Assembly: GCF_001435315.1 (NCBI RefSeq)
Contig: NZ_AZGK01000001.1
Location: 249,476-313,475, forward strand
DNA: 64,000 nucleotides
Source of the DNA: Lentilactobacillus parabuchneri DSM 5707 = NBRC 107865
GTDB taxonomy: Bacteria > Bacillota > Bacilli > Lactobacillales > Lactobacillaceae
Direction of reading: 5' to 3'
This document shows positions 37,750 through 48,002 of the stretch, one piece after another. The translations under genes and the position numbers were made by a program. Each line of letters starts with the position of its first letter. The stretch's first letter is position 1. The notes beneath the pieces are model-generated. The model saw only the letters and a program-made list of their open reading frames with translations. It searched no databases and had not been told where the DNA came from.

Positions 37750-38781
37750 CTAATAGTCAATCTGTCGCTGTTTTAAATAATCTCTAAGTTCGGGTTTCAA
37801 AATTAATTTTTGCTTCTGTAAATCCGCAATCGTCTGACAGTTTAACATCACCATGATGGCTTTTAACCCGTATTTCCAGTTGTTAATGTCGGAAATCACG
37901 GCCTCATCTTTTTGGTGAATCAAGGCGTGAAGAAAATAGCCGGCAACGCCCACCGCAGAAGCTCCAAGTGCCAAGCTTTTGGCAACGGCCATGGGGGATT
38001 GAATCCCACCGGACGCAAAGACGGTCATATGCTTTTGGAATGGGCGGCTTTCCAGCAGCGATTCAACAGTCGTCAATCCCCAATTTTCCAAATAGGTCAT
38101 CTCTTTATCGGGCCGGCGAAAATTCTCAATTGTTGCAAAATTTGTTCCGCCACGCCCAGAGACGTTGATGTATTGAACGCCCAACTCCTGGAGCTCTTTG
38201 ATGATGTCTTGACTCATCCCAAATCCGACTTCTTTAACGATCACGGGGACGTTAACGGCCTTAACAATCGATTCAATGTGATTGATGAACGAAAATGTCC
38301 GGTCACCTTCCGGCATGACCAGTTCCTGAGCAGCGTTGATATGGAGTTCCAACGCGTTGGCTTTCAATTGGTCAACGGCCCGTTTGGCATCGTCGGCATT
38401 GTGATTGGCACCAATGTTGGCAAAAATCAGGCCACTCGGATTAACTTCTCTGACAATCGTAAACGAATCACTCACTGATGGATCACTTAGGCCAACACTC
38501 TGCGAGCCAACGGCCATAGCTAAGCCGGTTTCTTTGGCAATTTCAGCCAGTCGCCGATTAATGTCCTTCGTTCGCGGGCTGCCGCCTGACATTGCCTCAA
38601 TATAAAAAGGGGTCTCAAATTGAAGCCGGCCAGCCGTCGTTGAAATGTCAATTTGATTCAGCGACGTTTTTGGCAGACCGTTTGGTATAAAGCGAACGGC
38701 GTCAAAAAATGAGTTGGGTTGATAAAATTTTTCGGCTAGTGAAACGTGCTCGTCTTTTCGGTGTGAATGGTTTGAAATCAT
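37750..38781 (-). CDS. fni: Isopentenyl-diphosphate delta-isomerase, type 2
   Basis: Interconverts IPP and DMAPP with FMN and NADPH. The 343-residue protein carries the type 2 signatures RKDEHVSLAEKFYQ near 7, FYIEAMSGGSPRTKDINRRL near 57, LAMAVGSQSVGL near 91, NINAAQE-like LHINAAQELVMPEGDR, VPVIVKEVGFGMS and INVSGRGGTNFATIE for FMN binding. It is last in the operon mvk-mvaD-mvaK2-fni, with two bases between it and mvaK2. Lactobacilli make isoprenoids for the undecaprenyl carrier through this pathway. Confidence 0.95.
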   Translation of the reverse strand: MISNHSHRKDEHVSLAEKFYQPNSFFDAVRFIPNGLPKTSLNQIDISTTAGRLQFETPFYIEAMSGGSPRTKDINRRLAEIAKETGLAMAVGSQSVGLSDPSVSDSFTIVREVNPSGLIFANIGANHNADDAKRAVDQLKANALELHINAAQELVMPEGDRTFSFINHIESIVKAVNVPVIVKEVGFGMSQDIIKELQELGVQYINVSGRGGTNFATIENFRRPDKEMTYLENWGLTTVESLLESRPFQKHMTVFASGGIQSPMAVAKSLALGASAVGVAGYFLHALIHQKDEAVISDINNWKYGLKAIMVMLNCQTIADLQKQKLILKPELRDYLKQRQIDY

Positions 38782-38783
38782 AG

Positions 38784-39869
38784 TTACTCCTTATCAAGGT
38801 CAATCACGGGATGGACTTGAAGTGACAATTGCTTGATACCGTTTTGTTTCCAGCCTTGAATCATTGACTCAATATCGGTGTTTTCATCCGCGACAACAAT
38901 TCCGCAATCGCCGCCGCCAGCGCCTGACGACTTGGCTGCTGCGGAATGTGCCACCGCAATATCACACATTTGTTTTAAAATCGGTGTCTCGATCGGGACT
39001 TTGGTAAATTCAGCCAGGTGTTGAAGAATTTCCCGGTTTCGCAAGATGCCGCGCTTGATAACCGAAAGGCTGCCAGTTTTAAAGCCGTCAATTAATTCAT
39101 CGAGGCAATCTTTACTGTCCTTTAAAAATTGCGTGTAGGTGGCGTGTTGATGGCTTTTTTGGACCGCCACTTTATCAACCAAATGAGAGGTTGAAGCGGG
39201 CGATCCGGTCCAGCCAATAATCAATTTCAACTCTTTAGGCGGCGTCAGTTGGGTAATCATAAGATGCGGCCAAGTCTTATTGACGAGCTCGGTCAAATTT
39301 TCCTGTCTGCGGGCAGCCATTAACCAGTTTCGGTCAAACGAACGGTAGGCGATCCAGCCGCCGTATACGCTGGCGGCAATATCTCCCAAAGATCCGTTCC
39401 CCTGAACATCGAGGTGGGCAATCGCCGAAAGTTTGAAGAGTTTACTCTTGGTTAACGGCAATTTGTAAAACTGGCAGAGTGCCTTAACCGTCGCGACGGT
39501 CACTGCCGCAGAGGATCCTAAACCATACTTCTTCCCGTTTGGACTGTCCAGATCACTATTGATCCGCAAATCATAGACTTCCATTTGGCGGCCGAGGGAT
39601 TGGGCATATTCTTCAGTCAGCTGAATGGCTGAAATTATGTAATTAAAAGTATTATCCCGATTGTCCAGAATCATTTGATCCCCGCGGCGCCGCCAGTACA
39701 CGGAATCCTCACGGTATTGTTTGGAAACGATACTGCCATAAGATTCGCTCCGGGAAATCTGGACGGTCACAAACTGATTTAATGCAACAATAATAGAGGG
39801 GTAGCCGGTCTCGACTACCGCATATTCTCCGGCGATATAAAGTTTTCCTGGCGCTTTAACCGTAATCAA
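38784..39869 (-). CDS. mvaK2: Phosphomevalonate kinase
   Basis: GHMP-family kinase making mevalonate diphosphate. The 361-residue protein has the N-terminal APGKLYIAGEYAVVETGYPS near 5, the ATP loop KYGLGSSAAVTVATVKALC near 114 and the C-terminal KSSGAGGGDCGIVVAD near 314. These three GHMP motifs, and the position between mvaD and fni, identify the enzyme. It begins 20 bases after mvaD and ends two bases before fni. Confidence 0.94.
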   Translation of the reverse strand: MITVKAPGKLYIAGEYAVVETGYPSIIVALNQFVTVQISRSESYGSIVSKQYREDSVYWRRRGDQMILDNRDNTFNYIISAIQLTEEYAQSLGRQMEVYDLRINSDLDSPNGKKYGLGSSAAVTVATVKALCQFYKLPLTKSKLFKLSAIAHLDVQGNGSLGDIAASVYGGWIAYRSFDRNWLMAARRQENLTELVNKTWPHLMITQLTPPKELKLIIGWTGSPASTSHLVDKVAVQKSHQHATYTQFLKDSKDCLDELIDGFKTGSLSVIKRGILRNREILQHLAEFTKVPIETPILKQMCDIAVAHSAAAKSSGAGGGDCGIVVADENTDIESMIQGWKQNGIKQLSLQVHPVIDLDKE

Positions 39870-39889
39870 CGGATCATTTCCTTTCCTGA

Positions 39890-40876
39890 TTAAAGATACT
39901 TAATTCCGGGGCCCGGCTTTGCTACCGTCACTTTTTCCGGACCCAATATTTTTGAAAATGTGTTGGCAATTGTGTCAACGTTCTTGGTTTGGCAGATGAC
40001 TTTGACATTTGGCCCCGCGTCAACTGTATAGTAACACTCAACCCCAGCATGCCGAAGCCGCTTGACTTCGTTCATGGCATCCAACGTCATTCCGTTAAAA
40101 TACAGGAAGTCGGGATTGGCGCTAAGCGTTAACGCGTGCATCCGCATGGCGTTAAATTCACTAATTGCACCGAACTTGGCGAAATCATTTTGGCTGATGG
40201 CTGATTTGATTTCTTTTAGATCCGACTCAACCACTTTCACCCAAGTTGGGTAATAGGGCGAAGTCGTCACTGAACGTTCCATCCCCTGACGACTGGAAAT
40301 TGGTTTTTGGTGGGTCTCGATGGTCAAAGCAACAATTCGAATGTCCTTTAAGTTTGGATTTTCAATTGGAACCGCATAGGAATCCGTATCATCGGATCCT
40401 CGCTGCCACTCGACAAAGCCACCGTATATTGAACGACAAGCGGATCCCGAACCACGGCGGGCAAGTCGGGATAAGTCCCGCTCATTTAAATCCATTCCGG
40501 AAGCTTTGCTGGCCGCAGCGGCCAATGCAGCAAAGGCGGAAGCCGATGAAGCCAGTCCTGCTGCGGTCGGAACGTGATTGTCAGAAATGACCCGAGCGTT
40601 TTCGGTGATCCCGGACTGCTGCCGAACCAAATTCAAAAAATCGTGGACCCGCTGCCAGCTCTTATCCGTGACAGCTTGTTCGTTAATTAAGAGGGTATCT
40701 TGTTCAAGTTGCCGGTCAAACGACACCTGGGTCTTGGTATAAAATTGATCCAGGGTGAGTGACAGGCTTCCCGTGTAGGGGATAATTAAATCTGCATTTT
40801 TCTTTCCCCAGTATTTAATCAGGGCAATATTGGTGTGGGCCAAGGCAGTAGCTGAGTTATTGGACGAGGTTGTCAT
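39890..40876 (-). CDS. mvaD: Diphosphomevalonate decarboxylase
   Basis: Converts mevalonate diphosphate to isopentenyl diphosphate with ATP. The 328-residue product shows AHTNIALIKYWGKKNADLIIP near 13 (read as two parts), SLSLTLDQFYTKTQV, the ATP loop TAAGLASSASAFAALAAAA near 108, RRGSGSACRSIYGGFVEW near 140 and VDAGPNVKVIC near 286. Its start lies 20 bases inside the 3' end of mvk, so the two are translationally coupled. Confidence 0.95.
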   Translation of the reverse strand: MTTSSNNSATALAHTNIALIKYWGKKNADLIIPYTGSLSLTLDQFYTKTQVSFDRQLEQDTLLINEQAVTDKSWQRVHDFLNLVRQQSGITENARVISDNHVPTAAGLASSASAFAALAAAASKASGMDLNERDLSRLARRGSGSACRSIYGGFVEWQRGSDDTDSYAVPIENPNLKDIRIVALTIETHQKPISSRQGMERSVTTSPYYPTWVKVVESDLKEIKSAISQNDFAKFGAISEFNAMRMHALTLSANPDFLYFNGMTLDAMNEVKRLRHAGVECYYTVDAGPNVKVICQTKNVDTIANTFSKILGPEKVTVAKPGPGIKYL

Positions 40877-41858
40877 GTGCTTCTCCTGTCGAAAATTGAT
40901 AATTCTTGAATGATTGAATCCAAGTTTGAGTGGCGCCTGCTTTTCGAAGTGCCGTTGAAATTTGTTGGGCGTCCGCCTGGTTCTTGGCTAGTGCGATGAC
41001 ACAGCCGCCTAAGCCGCTTCCCGTCAATTTGGCGCCCAAAGCGTGATTTTGGCAGGCGACTTGGCAAAACGTATCGAGGGTGTGATTGCTGACACCTAAC
41101 TGTGCGAGATTTTGCTGGGATTGGGTCATTAATTTACCTAATGTCTCGTCGTCAGCTTCCGCCAGCGCTTGACGGGCAGTTTCTGCAATTGTGCCCAATT
41201 GTTGGATTAGGGGGTCAGCCATTTCCGGTTGGTCGACTAAATTACTATGAACCAACGAAACAGCCTCGGACGTCTTACCCTTAATGCCACTATCGGCAAT
41301 CACCAGCGATGAAGTTGGCAAATTAAAATCAATCTGTTCGTTGATTTCATTTTTGATAAACCAGATCGGCATACTCGAGCTGGCGGTTGCCGAATCCAAG
41401 CCGCTTGGATTGCCGTGGGTAATTTTTTCCTCAATTTCTGCGAGCTTTAGCAGCATGTCGCGCGTTAAACTCACTTCAAAAAAGGCAAAAAAAGCTCTGA
41501 TGACAGCAATGGCCGTTGCCGCAGACGAGCCCATTCCCCGTTCGGAGGGCAATTTGCTTTCAATCGTCAGGTCAAAGGCAACGTCTTTTGCGCCCAATAA
41601 GTTGGTTAAATGATCAATCAGGGTCTTAATTCCCCGCAGGTTTTCGGCCATTTGATCAACCGGGCCGTCAAAGTAGCGACAATGGATATTTTGGCCAGCA
41701 TTGATGCGTCGGATCGTCGCTGTAACGTCAACCGAGTAGATTGGGATGGCAATGGCCGGCTTGCCGTAAACGACGCTGTGCTCGCCAAACCAAATAATTT
41801 TTGCATAACTTTTTCCAGTTGCTTTTTCTTTCAACTTTATCCGCTCACTTTCAAACAT
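40857..41858 (-). CDS. mvk: Mevalonate kinase
   Basis: Phosphorylates mevalonate in the first kinase step. The 333-residue GHMP kinase shows KIIWFGEHSVVYGKPAIAIP near 20, SERGMGSSAATAIAVIRAFF near 104, HGNPSGLDSATASS near 149 and KLTGSGLGGCVIALA near 278. It is the first gene of the operon. No ribosome site is seen ahead of the ATG; a -10-like TAAAAT ends only a few bases upstream, so the message might be nearly leaderless or use the internal TTG eight codons in. Confidence 0.94.
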   Translation of the reverse strand: MFESERIKLKEKATGKSYAKIIWFGEHSVVYGKPAIAIPIYSVDVTATIRRINAGQNIHCRYFDGPVDQMAENLRGIKTLIDHLTNLLGAKDVAFDLTIESKLPSERGMGSSAATAIAVIRAFFAFFEVSLTRDMLLKLAEIEEKITHGNPSGLDSATASSSMPIWFIKNEINEQIDFNLPTSSLVIADSGIKGKTSEAVSLVHSNLVDQPEMADPLIQQLGTIAETARQALAEADDETLGKLMTQSQQNLAQLGVSNHTLDTFCQVACQNHALGAKLTGSGLGGCVIALAKNQADAQQISTALRKAGATQTWIQSFKNYQFSTGEAHDNLVQ

Positions 41859-42032
41859 TCCAATTTTATCATAGTTCCTTGTATCCAGAACGTTTTAAAG
41901 ATATTTTTAGAGATTCTTCAAGATTTCGACTTTACTTTCCATGGTAGATTATCATATCTTGCTTGTAGTATGATTAAAGTTAGTGAATTATTAAGAAAAA
42001 AGTCAGCTCATAAACAGATTGGTGAATGACAG

Positions 42033-44870
42033 ATGAATTCAAAAACTACCTTCGCAGTGGTTGATATCGAAACCACCGGAACGGATCTTTCCGCAGATAA
42101 TCGGACCATCCAGTTCAGCTGCTGCCTTGTTTCCAACAATCAAATTATTAAAACATACGTAACGGATATCAATCCGCAGCGTGAAGTTCCCAACCGCATT
42201 GTTCAGTTAACCGGGATTTCCAATGAACGGCTTAAAAAAGCGAAAACGTTCGATCAGGTTGCACCGGAACTGTATCAACTGTTAAATAATACTGTATTTG
42301 TCGCTCATAATGTTAATTTTGACTTTCCGTTTATCAATGCGGAATTTCAGCGGGTCGGTTATCCTGAACTTCAGATCGAAGCCATTGACACGGTTACTTT
42401 GAGCCAGATTTTACTACCGACACTCGCCAGTTATCGGCTTCAGGATTTAAGTGCTTATTTTAACATTGAACACGACCATCCGCACACCGCAGACAGCGAC
42501 GCCAAGGCGACCGCCAAATTACTGTTGATTTTGCTTCGTCAGATTCAAACGTTGCCAAGAACGACCCTTGAACAAATTATCAGCGTCAATCCATCGCTGC
42601 CACAAGATACGATGCAGGTATTTTTGGATGCGGATGAACGCAATCGACACCAAGCCCACACCCCGAAATTAGCTGATCAGCTGCGGGTGTCGTCTGGCTT
42701 AGTATTGCGCAAACACGATGATTTGAAGAACCTGCCTCCAGTTGATAAACAGCAGTTTCATTATCCCAAGACAAAAAAAGCCAAACAACGGATTTTACCT
42801 GACAATTTGGAATCCAGGCTGGAACAAAACAAGATGATGAATCTCATTTATAACAATTATGCCGACCCCAGCCATCACGAGGCCAAAACGTTGCTGATTG
42901 AAGCACCAACCGGAATTGGGAAAAGCCTCGGGTACTGTCTGCCGCTAAGTTATTTGGTTTCATCAAAAAAGCCCACTGTAATCAGTACGTCAACAACTTA
43001 TCTTCAGTTTCAGCTGCAAAATCAAACGCTGCCAATGCTCAATCAGGGGTTGCCCTTCAAAATTCACAGTGTCATCTTGAAAGGGGCCAGTCATTACATC
43101 GATTTGTACAAGTTCCGCAATCTGTTGTTTGTCCCGGACAATTCCAGTCAAACAGCCTTTATCAAGGCCCAGATTCTGGTTTGGCTGACCGTCACGACCA
43201 CCGGAGATTTGGACGAATTGCATTTAAATGTCGACCAAACCCCGTTTGTTTGGAAAATTCAGCACACCGGCGTTAAATGGCTGGATCCCAATGAGCCATT
43301 TTATGACGATGATTTTTTACGATACAATTTGAAGAAGGCGGAAAATGCCGATTTCATCATTGTCAATCACAGTTATCTAATTAAGAACTGGCAATACTTC
43401 AAGGCGCTTTCGGTGAAGCCCTACCTTCTGATTGATGAAACCCAGCAGTTTGCAGAGACTGCCATTCGAAATAATCAGGAAAAAATTAATCCCTTGGGAT
43501 TGATTACCACCATCAACAAGCTTTTGGGCAATATCAATCAAACCCACGAGGCCAACATTCGAGAAATTGTTGGCGATGATGCCATTTTGGCCAATGCGGT
43601 TAACGAAATGGACACCCAATTAAAGCAGGTTAAAGACTTGGTTTCAGAACTGATTCAAACCATTTTTGAGCAGGTGGTTAAGGGTAAGAAATTGCACCGC
43701 AACAGTGCGTTTTTCGAGCGGTTAATCCCGATCACTGAAATGAAGTCGATGGTGTCCGCTGATCAACCAATCATTCAACAAATCGGTGCCATTCACGACC
43801 AGCTGGATTCGCTGTTGGTCACGTTGAATACGCAAATTGATCATAATACCGATGTTTATACGAATCACGACTTCATGAGTATCTATTCGTTTTTCGAAAA
43901 TTATAACGAATTCAATCACCTCCTGCGCCTATTGCTTTCGATCGTTGACGTGGATGACCAAGCCATCGAACAACACGTGACCTGGGTGACGATTAACCAC
44001 GTAAAAGACGTTAACAGTTTAAGTTTGAACCGCGGAATTTTGAAGACAGAAGATTATCTGCGCGAGCATCTGTATTCGGTCTTTGAACCCGTTACTTTTA
44101 CCGGAGCGACGATCTTTTCATCCCGCCGGTCGCAATTTATTTATAACCTGCTGGGGATTGACCGTGACCAGTCCTCAATTAAGCGACTGAAAAGCGACTT
44201 TAATCCACAGGACCAGGCGCGCCTTTATTTGGTGACCGATAAGGATGATCAAAAGTTCGCGACCAATTCGGATGCCTACTTAAAACGAGTTGCTGAAGAC
44301 ATTCAGGCCATTTACAAGAATGAGCCAAGACAGACGTTGGTCCTGTTTAACTCCCTGAATGCCATCGAACGGATTTATCAAATGCTTCAGGAAAGTGGAT
44401 TTACCGCCACTCATTTCGTCTTGGCGCAGGGCGTCCATGGCACGGCTTCAAAAATCAGCAAGCAGTTTATTCACCATGAGCCCGCGATTTTGTTGGGCGC
44501 CAATACGTTTTGGCAGGGCGTTGATTTTCCGCACAGCCTCTTGGAAAACCTGATTGTGGCCCAGCTGCCGTTTGACACGCCGTCAGACCCTTATAATCAC
44601 GCGCTGTACTCCATTGAACGCAGCAAAGGTAAGAATCCCTTTTACAGCATTACACTGCCCAAAGCGACGCTCAGATTGCGTCAGGGGATGGGACGGCTTT
44701 TGAGGACCAAAGATGATTATGGCACCATTTTTATTTTGGATCCCCGTTTGCTGACTAAACGCTATGGCAGTACAATTCTGGCAAATCTGCGCAACGAAAT
44801 TCCAATTATCAAGGGCGATATTAGCGACTGTATCCTTGACATGGTTAAGTTTTTTGAAAGCAGGAATTAA
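42033..44870 (+). CDS. dinG: DinG-family exonuclease/helicase-like protein
   Basis: A 945-residue protein with an N-terminal DEDD 3'-5' exonuclease domain (FAVVDIETTGTDLSADN at 8-24, FVAHNVNFDFPFINAEFQRV near 90, HTADSDAKATAKLLL near 151). A superfamily 2 helicase-like region follows (Walker A EAPTGIGKSLGYCLP near 290, Walker B LLIDETQQF, QGMGRLLRT motif VI near 884). Firmicute DinG acts mainly as a nuclease. It lacks the four-cysteine iron-sulphur cluster region of E. coli DinG as far as can be seen. It starts the conserved series dinG-ypmB-aspB-asnS-dnaD. Confidence 0.92.
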   Translation: MNSKTTFAVVDIETTGTDLSADNRTIQFSCCLVSNNQIIKTYVTDINPQREVPNRIVQLTGISNERLKKAKTFDQVAPELYQLLNNTVFVAHNVNFDFPFINAEFQRVGYPELQIEAIDTVTLSQILLPTLASYRLQDLSAYFNIEHDHPHTADSDAKATAKLLLILLRQIQTLPRTTLEQIISVNPSLPQDTMQVFLDADERNRHQAHTPKLADQLRVSSGLVLRKHDDLKNLPPVDKQQFHYPKTKKAKQRILPDNLESRLEQNKMMNLIYNNYADPSHHEAKTLLIEAPTGIGKSLGYCLPLSYLVSSKKPTVISTSTTYLQFQLQNQTLPMLNQGLPFKIHSVILKGASHYIDLYKFRNLLFVPDNSSQTAFIKAQILVWLTVTTTGDLDELHLNVDQTPFVWKIQHTGVKWLDPNEPFYDDDFLRYNLKKAENADFIIVNHSYLIKNWQYFKALSVKPYLLIDETQQFAETAIRNNQEKINPLGLITTINKLLGNINQTHEANIREIVGDDAILANAVNEMDTQLKQVKDLVSELIQTIFEQVVKGKKLHRNSAFFERLIPITEMKSMVSADQPIIQQIGAIHDQLDSLLVTLNTQIDHNTDVYTNHDFMSIYSFFENYNEFNHLLRLLLSIVDVDDQAIEQHVTWVTINHVKDVNSLSLNRGILKTEDYLREHLYSVFEPVTFTGATIFSSRRSQFIYNLLGIDRDQSSIKRLKSDFNPQDQARLYLVTDKDDQKFATNSDAYLKRVAEDIQAIYKNEPRQTLVLFNSLNAIERIYQMLQESGFTATHFVLAQGVHGTASKISKQFIHHEPAILLGANTFWQGVDFPHSLLENLIVAQLPFDTPSDPYNHALYSIERSKGKNPFYSITLPKATLRLRQGMGRLLRTKDDYGTIFILDPRLLTKRYGSTILANLRNEIPIIKGDISDCILDMVKFFESRN

Positions 44871-44934
44871 TGTGCTTCAGGACAGGCGTTTATTTGCTAT
44901 AATGAGAAATAACGAAATTTGAGAGGAAAATTAC

Positions 44935-45441
44935 ATGCAACGGCAACGAAGAATCAAAAAGCAGTCAAACGTTAAAATCTCATGGATCTTGATTTCGATT
45001 ATCCTGATTATTGCTTTTACGGCGTTTATCATTTTGCATACTGCGGAACGGCCAATGACAATTGCGCGCGGGCAAACGGAAACAATTGCCAAGAAGTATG
45101 CCGGCATAAAGGATGTGAATTCCTTTTACACCTCGAATTTGGGTAAGACCTACTATTCCGTTTCCGGCGTCGATAACAAAAATAAAAGCGTGTACGTCAT
45201 CGTTGCCAAGAAGGGCGGAACGGTCACTATTATCAACAGTAGTAGTGGGATCAGTGAGCAGCAGGCCAAAAACGTCGTGACGCAAAGAAAAAAGCCGAAA
45301 AAAATTAACGGCATTGGTTTGACGCTGATTAAGTCGAAGCCTTATTGGGTTGTGAGCTACATGAACGCCAAGAACAATCTGTGTTTTGCAACCATTAGCT
45401 TTAAAAACGGCACCATTTATCAATCGATTGAAAATATATAG
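44935..45441 (+). CDS. YpmB-like membrane-anchored protein (DUF5590)
   Basis: A 168-residue protein with one membrane segment (about 14-36, SWILISIILIIAFTAFIILH) and an extracellular part resembling DUF5590/PepSY-like folds (VYVIVAKKGGTVTIINSSSG, then KPYWVVSYMNAKNNLCFATI). It sits between dinG and aspB exactly as ypmB does in Bacillus. The ribosome site GAGAGGAAA precedes the ATG. The function is unknown. Confidence 0.82.
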   Translation: MQRQRRIKKQSNVKISWILISIILIIAFTAFIILHTAERPMTIARGQTETIAKKYAGIKDVNSFYTSNLGKTYYSVSGVDNKNKSVYVIVAKKGGTVTIINSSSGISEQQAKNVVTQRKKPKKINGIGLTLIKSKPYWVVSYMNAKNNLCFATISFKNGTIYQSIENI

Positions 45442-45459
45442 ACATGAAAGGATAGCTTG

Positions 45460-46680
45460 ATGAAATTTTCTGACAGGGCAATGAATGTTGAACCATCCGC
45501 GACCGTCAAAGTCTCTAATACCGCCAAAGCCATGATTCGTAAAGGAATCGATGTGATCAATTTAGGAATTGGCGAACCGGATTTTACGACGCCTCAATTG
45601 ATTGCTGATGCAGCGATTAAAGCAATTAAAAGTGGTAAAACAAGTTTTTACACACCAGCCAGTGGCTTGCCGCAACTTAAAGAGGCCATTGCTGAGCGGA
45701 TTAAAAAAGATTACGGGGTCATTTACCCAATCGATCAAATTAGTGTCACGAACGGGGCAAAAATGGCCCTTTATGTGCTGATGCAGGCATTGGTTGATCC
45801 AGGGGTCGAAGTGTTGCTGCCACGGCCAAGTTGGGTCAGCTACAAGCAGCAGGTTTTGTTGGCGGGTGGCAAGCCGGTGATTGTCGAAACCGGGGATGAT
45901 TTTAAGATCACCACCGATGGGCTGGACGATGCTGTCAACCACAACACCAAGGTGCTTGTGATCAACTCACCACAAAATCCAACCGGGACCATCTACTCAA
46001 AAGAAGAGCTGGAAGCAATTGGTAATTGGGCGGTTTTGCACAACGTTATCTTAATTGCCGACGATATTTACGGCAAGTTGGTTTACAATCAAAACCAGTT
46101 TTATTCACTTGTCCAAATCAATGACAGGATTGCGGCCTCAACGATTTTGGTTAACGGCGTCTCCAAAGCGTACTCAATGACTGGTTGGCGAATCGGTTAC
46201 GTTGCCGGAGCGCCGGAGCTGATCAGCAAAGTCAATTCGATTTTGTCTCATACGACTGGCAATCCAGCAACCGTCAGTCAGTATGCAGCAATTGCCGCTC
46301 TTGAATCGGACCAATCAGAAGTGGAAACGATGCGGCAGGCATTTGAACAACGGTTGAATACGATTTACCCGCTGGTTGAAAAAATTCCCGGCTTCAAGTT
46401 GCGTGCCAAGCCTGAGGGAGCCTTTTATTTGTTCCCAGATGTGAGTGCCGCCATTCAACTCGCCGGCGTTCAGTCATCGGGCGAACTCGTTGACCGTCTA
46501 CTACAGGAGGCCCACGTAGCTGTCGTGGATGGCGCTGCGTTTGGGATGCCCGGTTATTTGCGGATGAGTTATGCAACGAGTTTGGAAGACTTGTCCACTG
46601 CTGTTGAACGGATCACCGCTTTTATGAATCAATTTTTAGAAAAACAAGTATCTGGAGGAATTGGAATTGAAACAGATTAA
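45460..46680 (+). CDS. aspB: Aspartate aminotransferase (class I)
   Basis: PLP-dependent transfer between aspartate and 2-oxoglutarate. The 406-residue product has [20 protein letters not shown] near 28, the substrate region [18 protein letters not shown] near 167, [12 protein letters not shown] and the PLP lysine Lys236 in [19 protein letters not shown] 45460 is favoured over the adjacent TTG because GAAAGGAT is then correctly spaced. The downstream asnS starts within its last codons. Making aspartate next to asparaginyl-tRNA synthetase is a conserved arrangement. Confidence 0.93.
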   Translation: MKFSDRAMNVEPSATVKVSNTAKAMIRKGIDVINLGIGEPDFTTPQLIADAAIKAIKSGKTSFYTPASGLPQLKEAIAERIKKDYGVIYPIDQISVTNGAKMALYVLMQALVDPGVEVLLPRPSWVSYKQQVLLAGGKPVIVETGDDFKITTDGLDDAVNHNTKVLVINSPQNPTGTIYSKEELEAIGNWAVLHNVILIADDIYGKLVYNQNQFYSLVQINDRIAASTILVNGVSKAYSMTGWRIGYVAGAPELISKVNSILSHTTGNPATVSQYAAIAALESDQSEVETMRQAFEQRLNTIYPLVEKIPGFKLRAKPEGAFYLFPDVSAAIQLAGVQSSGELVDRLLQEAHVAVVDGAAFGMPGYLRMSYATSLEDLSTAVERITAFMNQFLEKQVSGGIGIETD

Positions 46681-47962
46681 CATGGTCGATGCACCCAAAT
46701 ACGTCAATGAAAAAGTTAAAATCGGCGTATGGCTTACCAACAAACGATCCAGTGGTAAAATCGCCTTTTTGCAACTACGTGATGGAACAGCTTTCTTTCA
46801 AGGTGTTGTTGTTAAAAATAACGTAACCCCTGAAACGTTTGAGTTAGCAAAAGAGGTTAAGCAGGAAACAAGTATGTGGGTCACTGGGATTATTCATGAG
46901 GATGCCCGGTCTAAATTTGGTTATGAAATTGAAGTTGAAACCATTGAGGTCATTTCTGAAACCCATGATTATCCCATTACGCCTAAGGAGCACGGTGTCG
47001 ATTTCTTGATGGACCACCGTCACTTGTGGTTACGTTCCAGTCGACCACACGCTGTGATGCGCATTCGAAATGAAGTCATCAAAGCAACCTATGATTTCTT
47101 TAATGACGAGGGCTTTATCAAAATTGACTCACCAATTCTAACGGGTAGTGCCCCTGAAGGTACCACAACGCTGTTTCATACCGAGTATTTTGACCGGGAT
47201 GCCTACTTGTCACAAAGTGGGCAACTGTATGAAGAAGCCGGTGCGGAGGCATTTGGCAAGGTCTTTTCATTTGGACCGACCTTTAGAGCTGAAAAATCAA
47301 AGACGCGTCGTCATTTGATCGAATTTTGGATGATTGAACCTGAAATGGCCTTCATGCACCAAGAAGAAAGCTTGGAAATTCAGGAACGCTATATCGCCTA
47401 CTTGGTTCAGCGAGTGTTGGATAATTGTGAAATGGAATTAAAGACCCTTGGACGTGATCCTGAGATTTTAAAGAAGTACACCGTTTTACCTTATCCTCGA
47501 ATCAGCTATGATGAAGCGATCGAAATGCTCAAAAAGGGTGGCTTTGATCTCGAGTGGGGCGTTGACTTTGGCTCTCCTGAGGAAACCTTCTTAGCTGACC
47601 AATTTAATCAACCGGTGTTCGTGATTAACTATCCAAAAGCCATTAAGCCATTTTACATGAAGCCACATCCAACTCGTGATGACGTTGTGATTTGTGCCGA
47701 CTTATTGGCACCTGAAGGATACGGGGAAATTATTGGTGGCTCTGAGCGGGCAACTGATTATGATTATTTGTATGACCAGATTGTTAAGGCAGGACTGGAT
47801 CCAAAAGAATATTCCTGGTATTTGGACCTTCGTAAATACGGCAGTGTTCCTCATTCAGGGTTTGGACTTGGACTCGAACGGGCTTTAACTTGGCTCACAG
47901 GCGAGGACCATGTTCGTGAGGCGATTCCATTCCCAAGATTGCTTAACCGAATTTACCCATAA
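46667..47962 (+). CDS. asnS: Asparaginyl-tRNA synthetase
   Basis: Charges tRNA-Asn. The start is placed at the TTG 46667, eight bases after GGAGG, which gives the N-terminus [20 protein letters not shown] that resembles the Bacillus protein; a TTG two codons earlier and an ATG at 46682 are alternatives. The 431-residue enzyme has the OB-fold ([20 protein letters not shown]), class II motif 2 [20 protein letters not shown] and motif 3 [15 protein letters not shown]. It overlaps aspB by 14 bases. No T-box leader is present. Confidence 0.95.
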   Translation: MKQINMVDAPKYVNEKVKIGVWLTNKRSSGKIAFLQLRDGTAFFQGVVVKNNVTPETFELAKEVKQETSMWVTGIIHEDARSKFGYEIEVETIEVISETHDYPITPKEHGVDFLMDHRHLWLRSSRPHAVMRIRNEVIKATYDFFNDEGFIKIDSPILTGSAPEGTTTLFHTEYFDRDAYLSQSGQLYEEAGAEAFGKVFSFGPTFRAEKSKTRRHLIEFWMIEPEMAFMHQEESLEIQERYIAYLVQRVLDNCEMELKTLGRDPEILKKYTVLPYPRISYDEAIEMLKKGGFDLEWGVDFGSPEETFLADQFNQPVFVINYPKAIKPFYMKPHPTRDDVVICADLLAPEGYGEIIGGSERATDYDYLYDQIVKAGLDPKEYSWYLDLRKYGSVPHSGFGLGLERALTWLTGEDHVREAIPFPRLLNRIYP

Positions 47963-48002
47963 ATCAATCTGTTTTCGTGTCAATCATTTGTAAGGATCAG
48001 AG

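Noticed and set aside
37912-38478. 188-codon open frame on the + strand
   Set aside because: It lies wholly antisense to fni, whose family motifs are clear; it has no ribosome site and no recognisable protein sequence.
41610-42029. 139-codon open frame on the + strand
   Set aside because: Its first two thirds are antisense to mvk and the rest crosses the divergent promoter region; there is no family resemblance.
45427-46670. T-box riboswitch controlling asnS or aspB
   Set aside because: The leaders are only 15 bases or overlap the gene ahead; there is no room for a T-box and no T-box core sequence.
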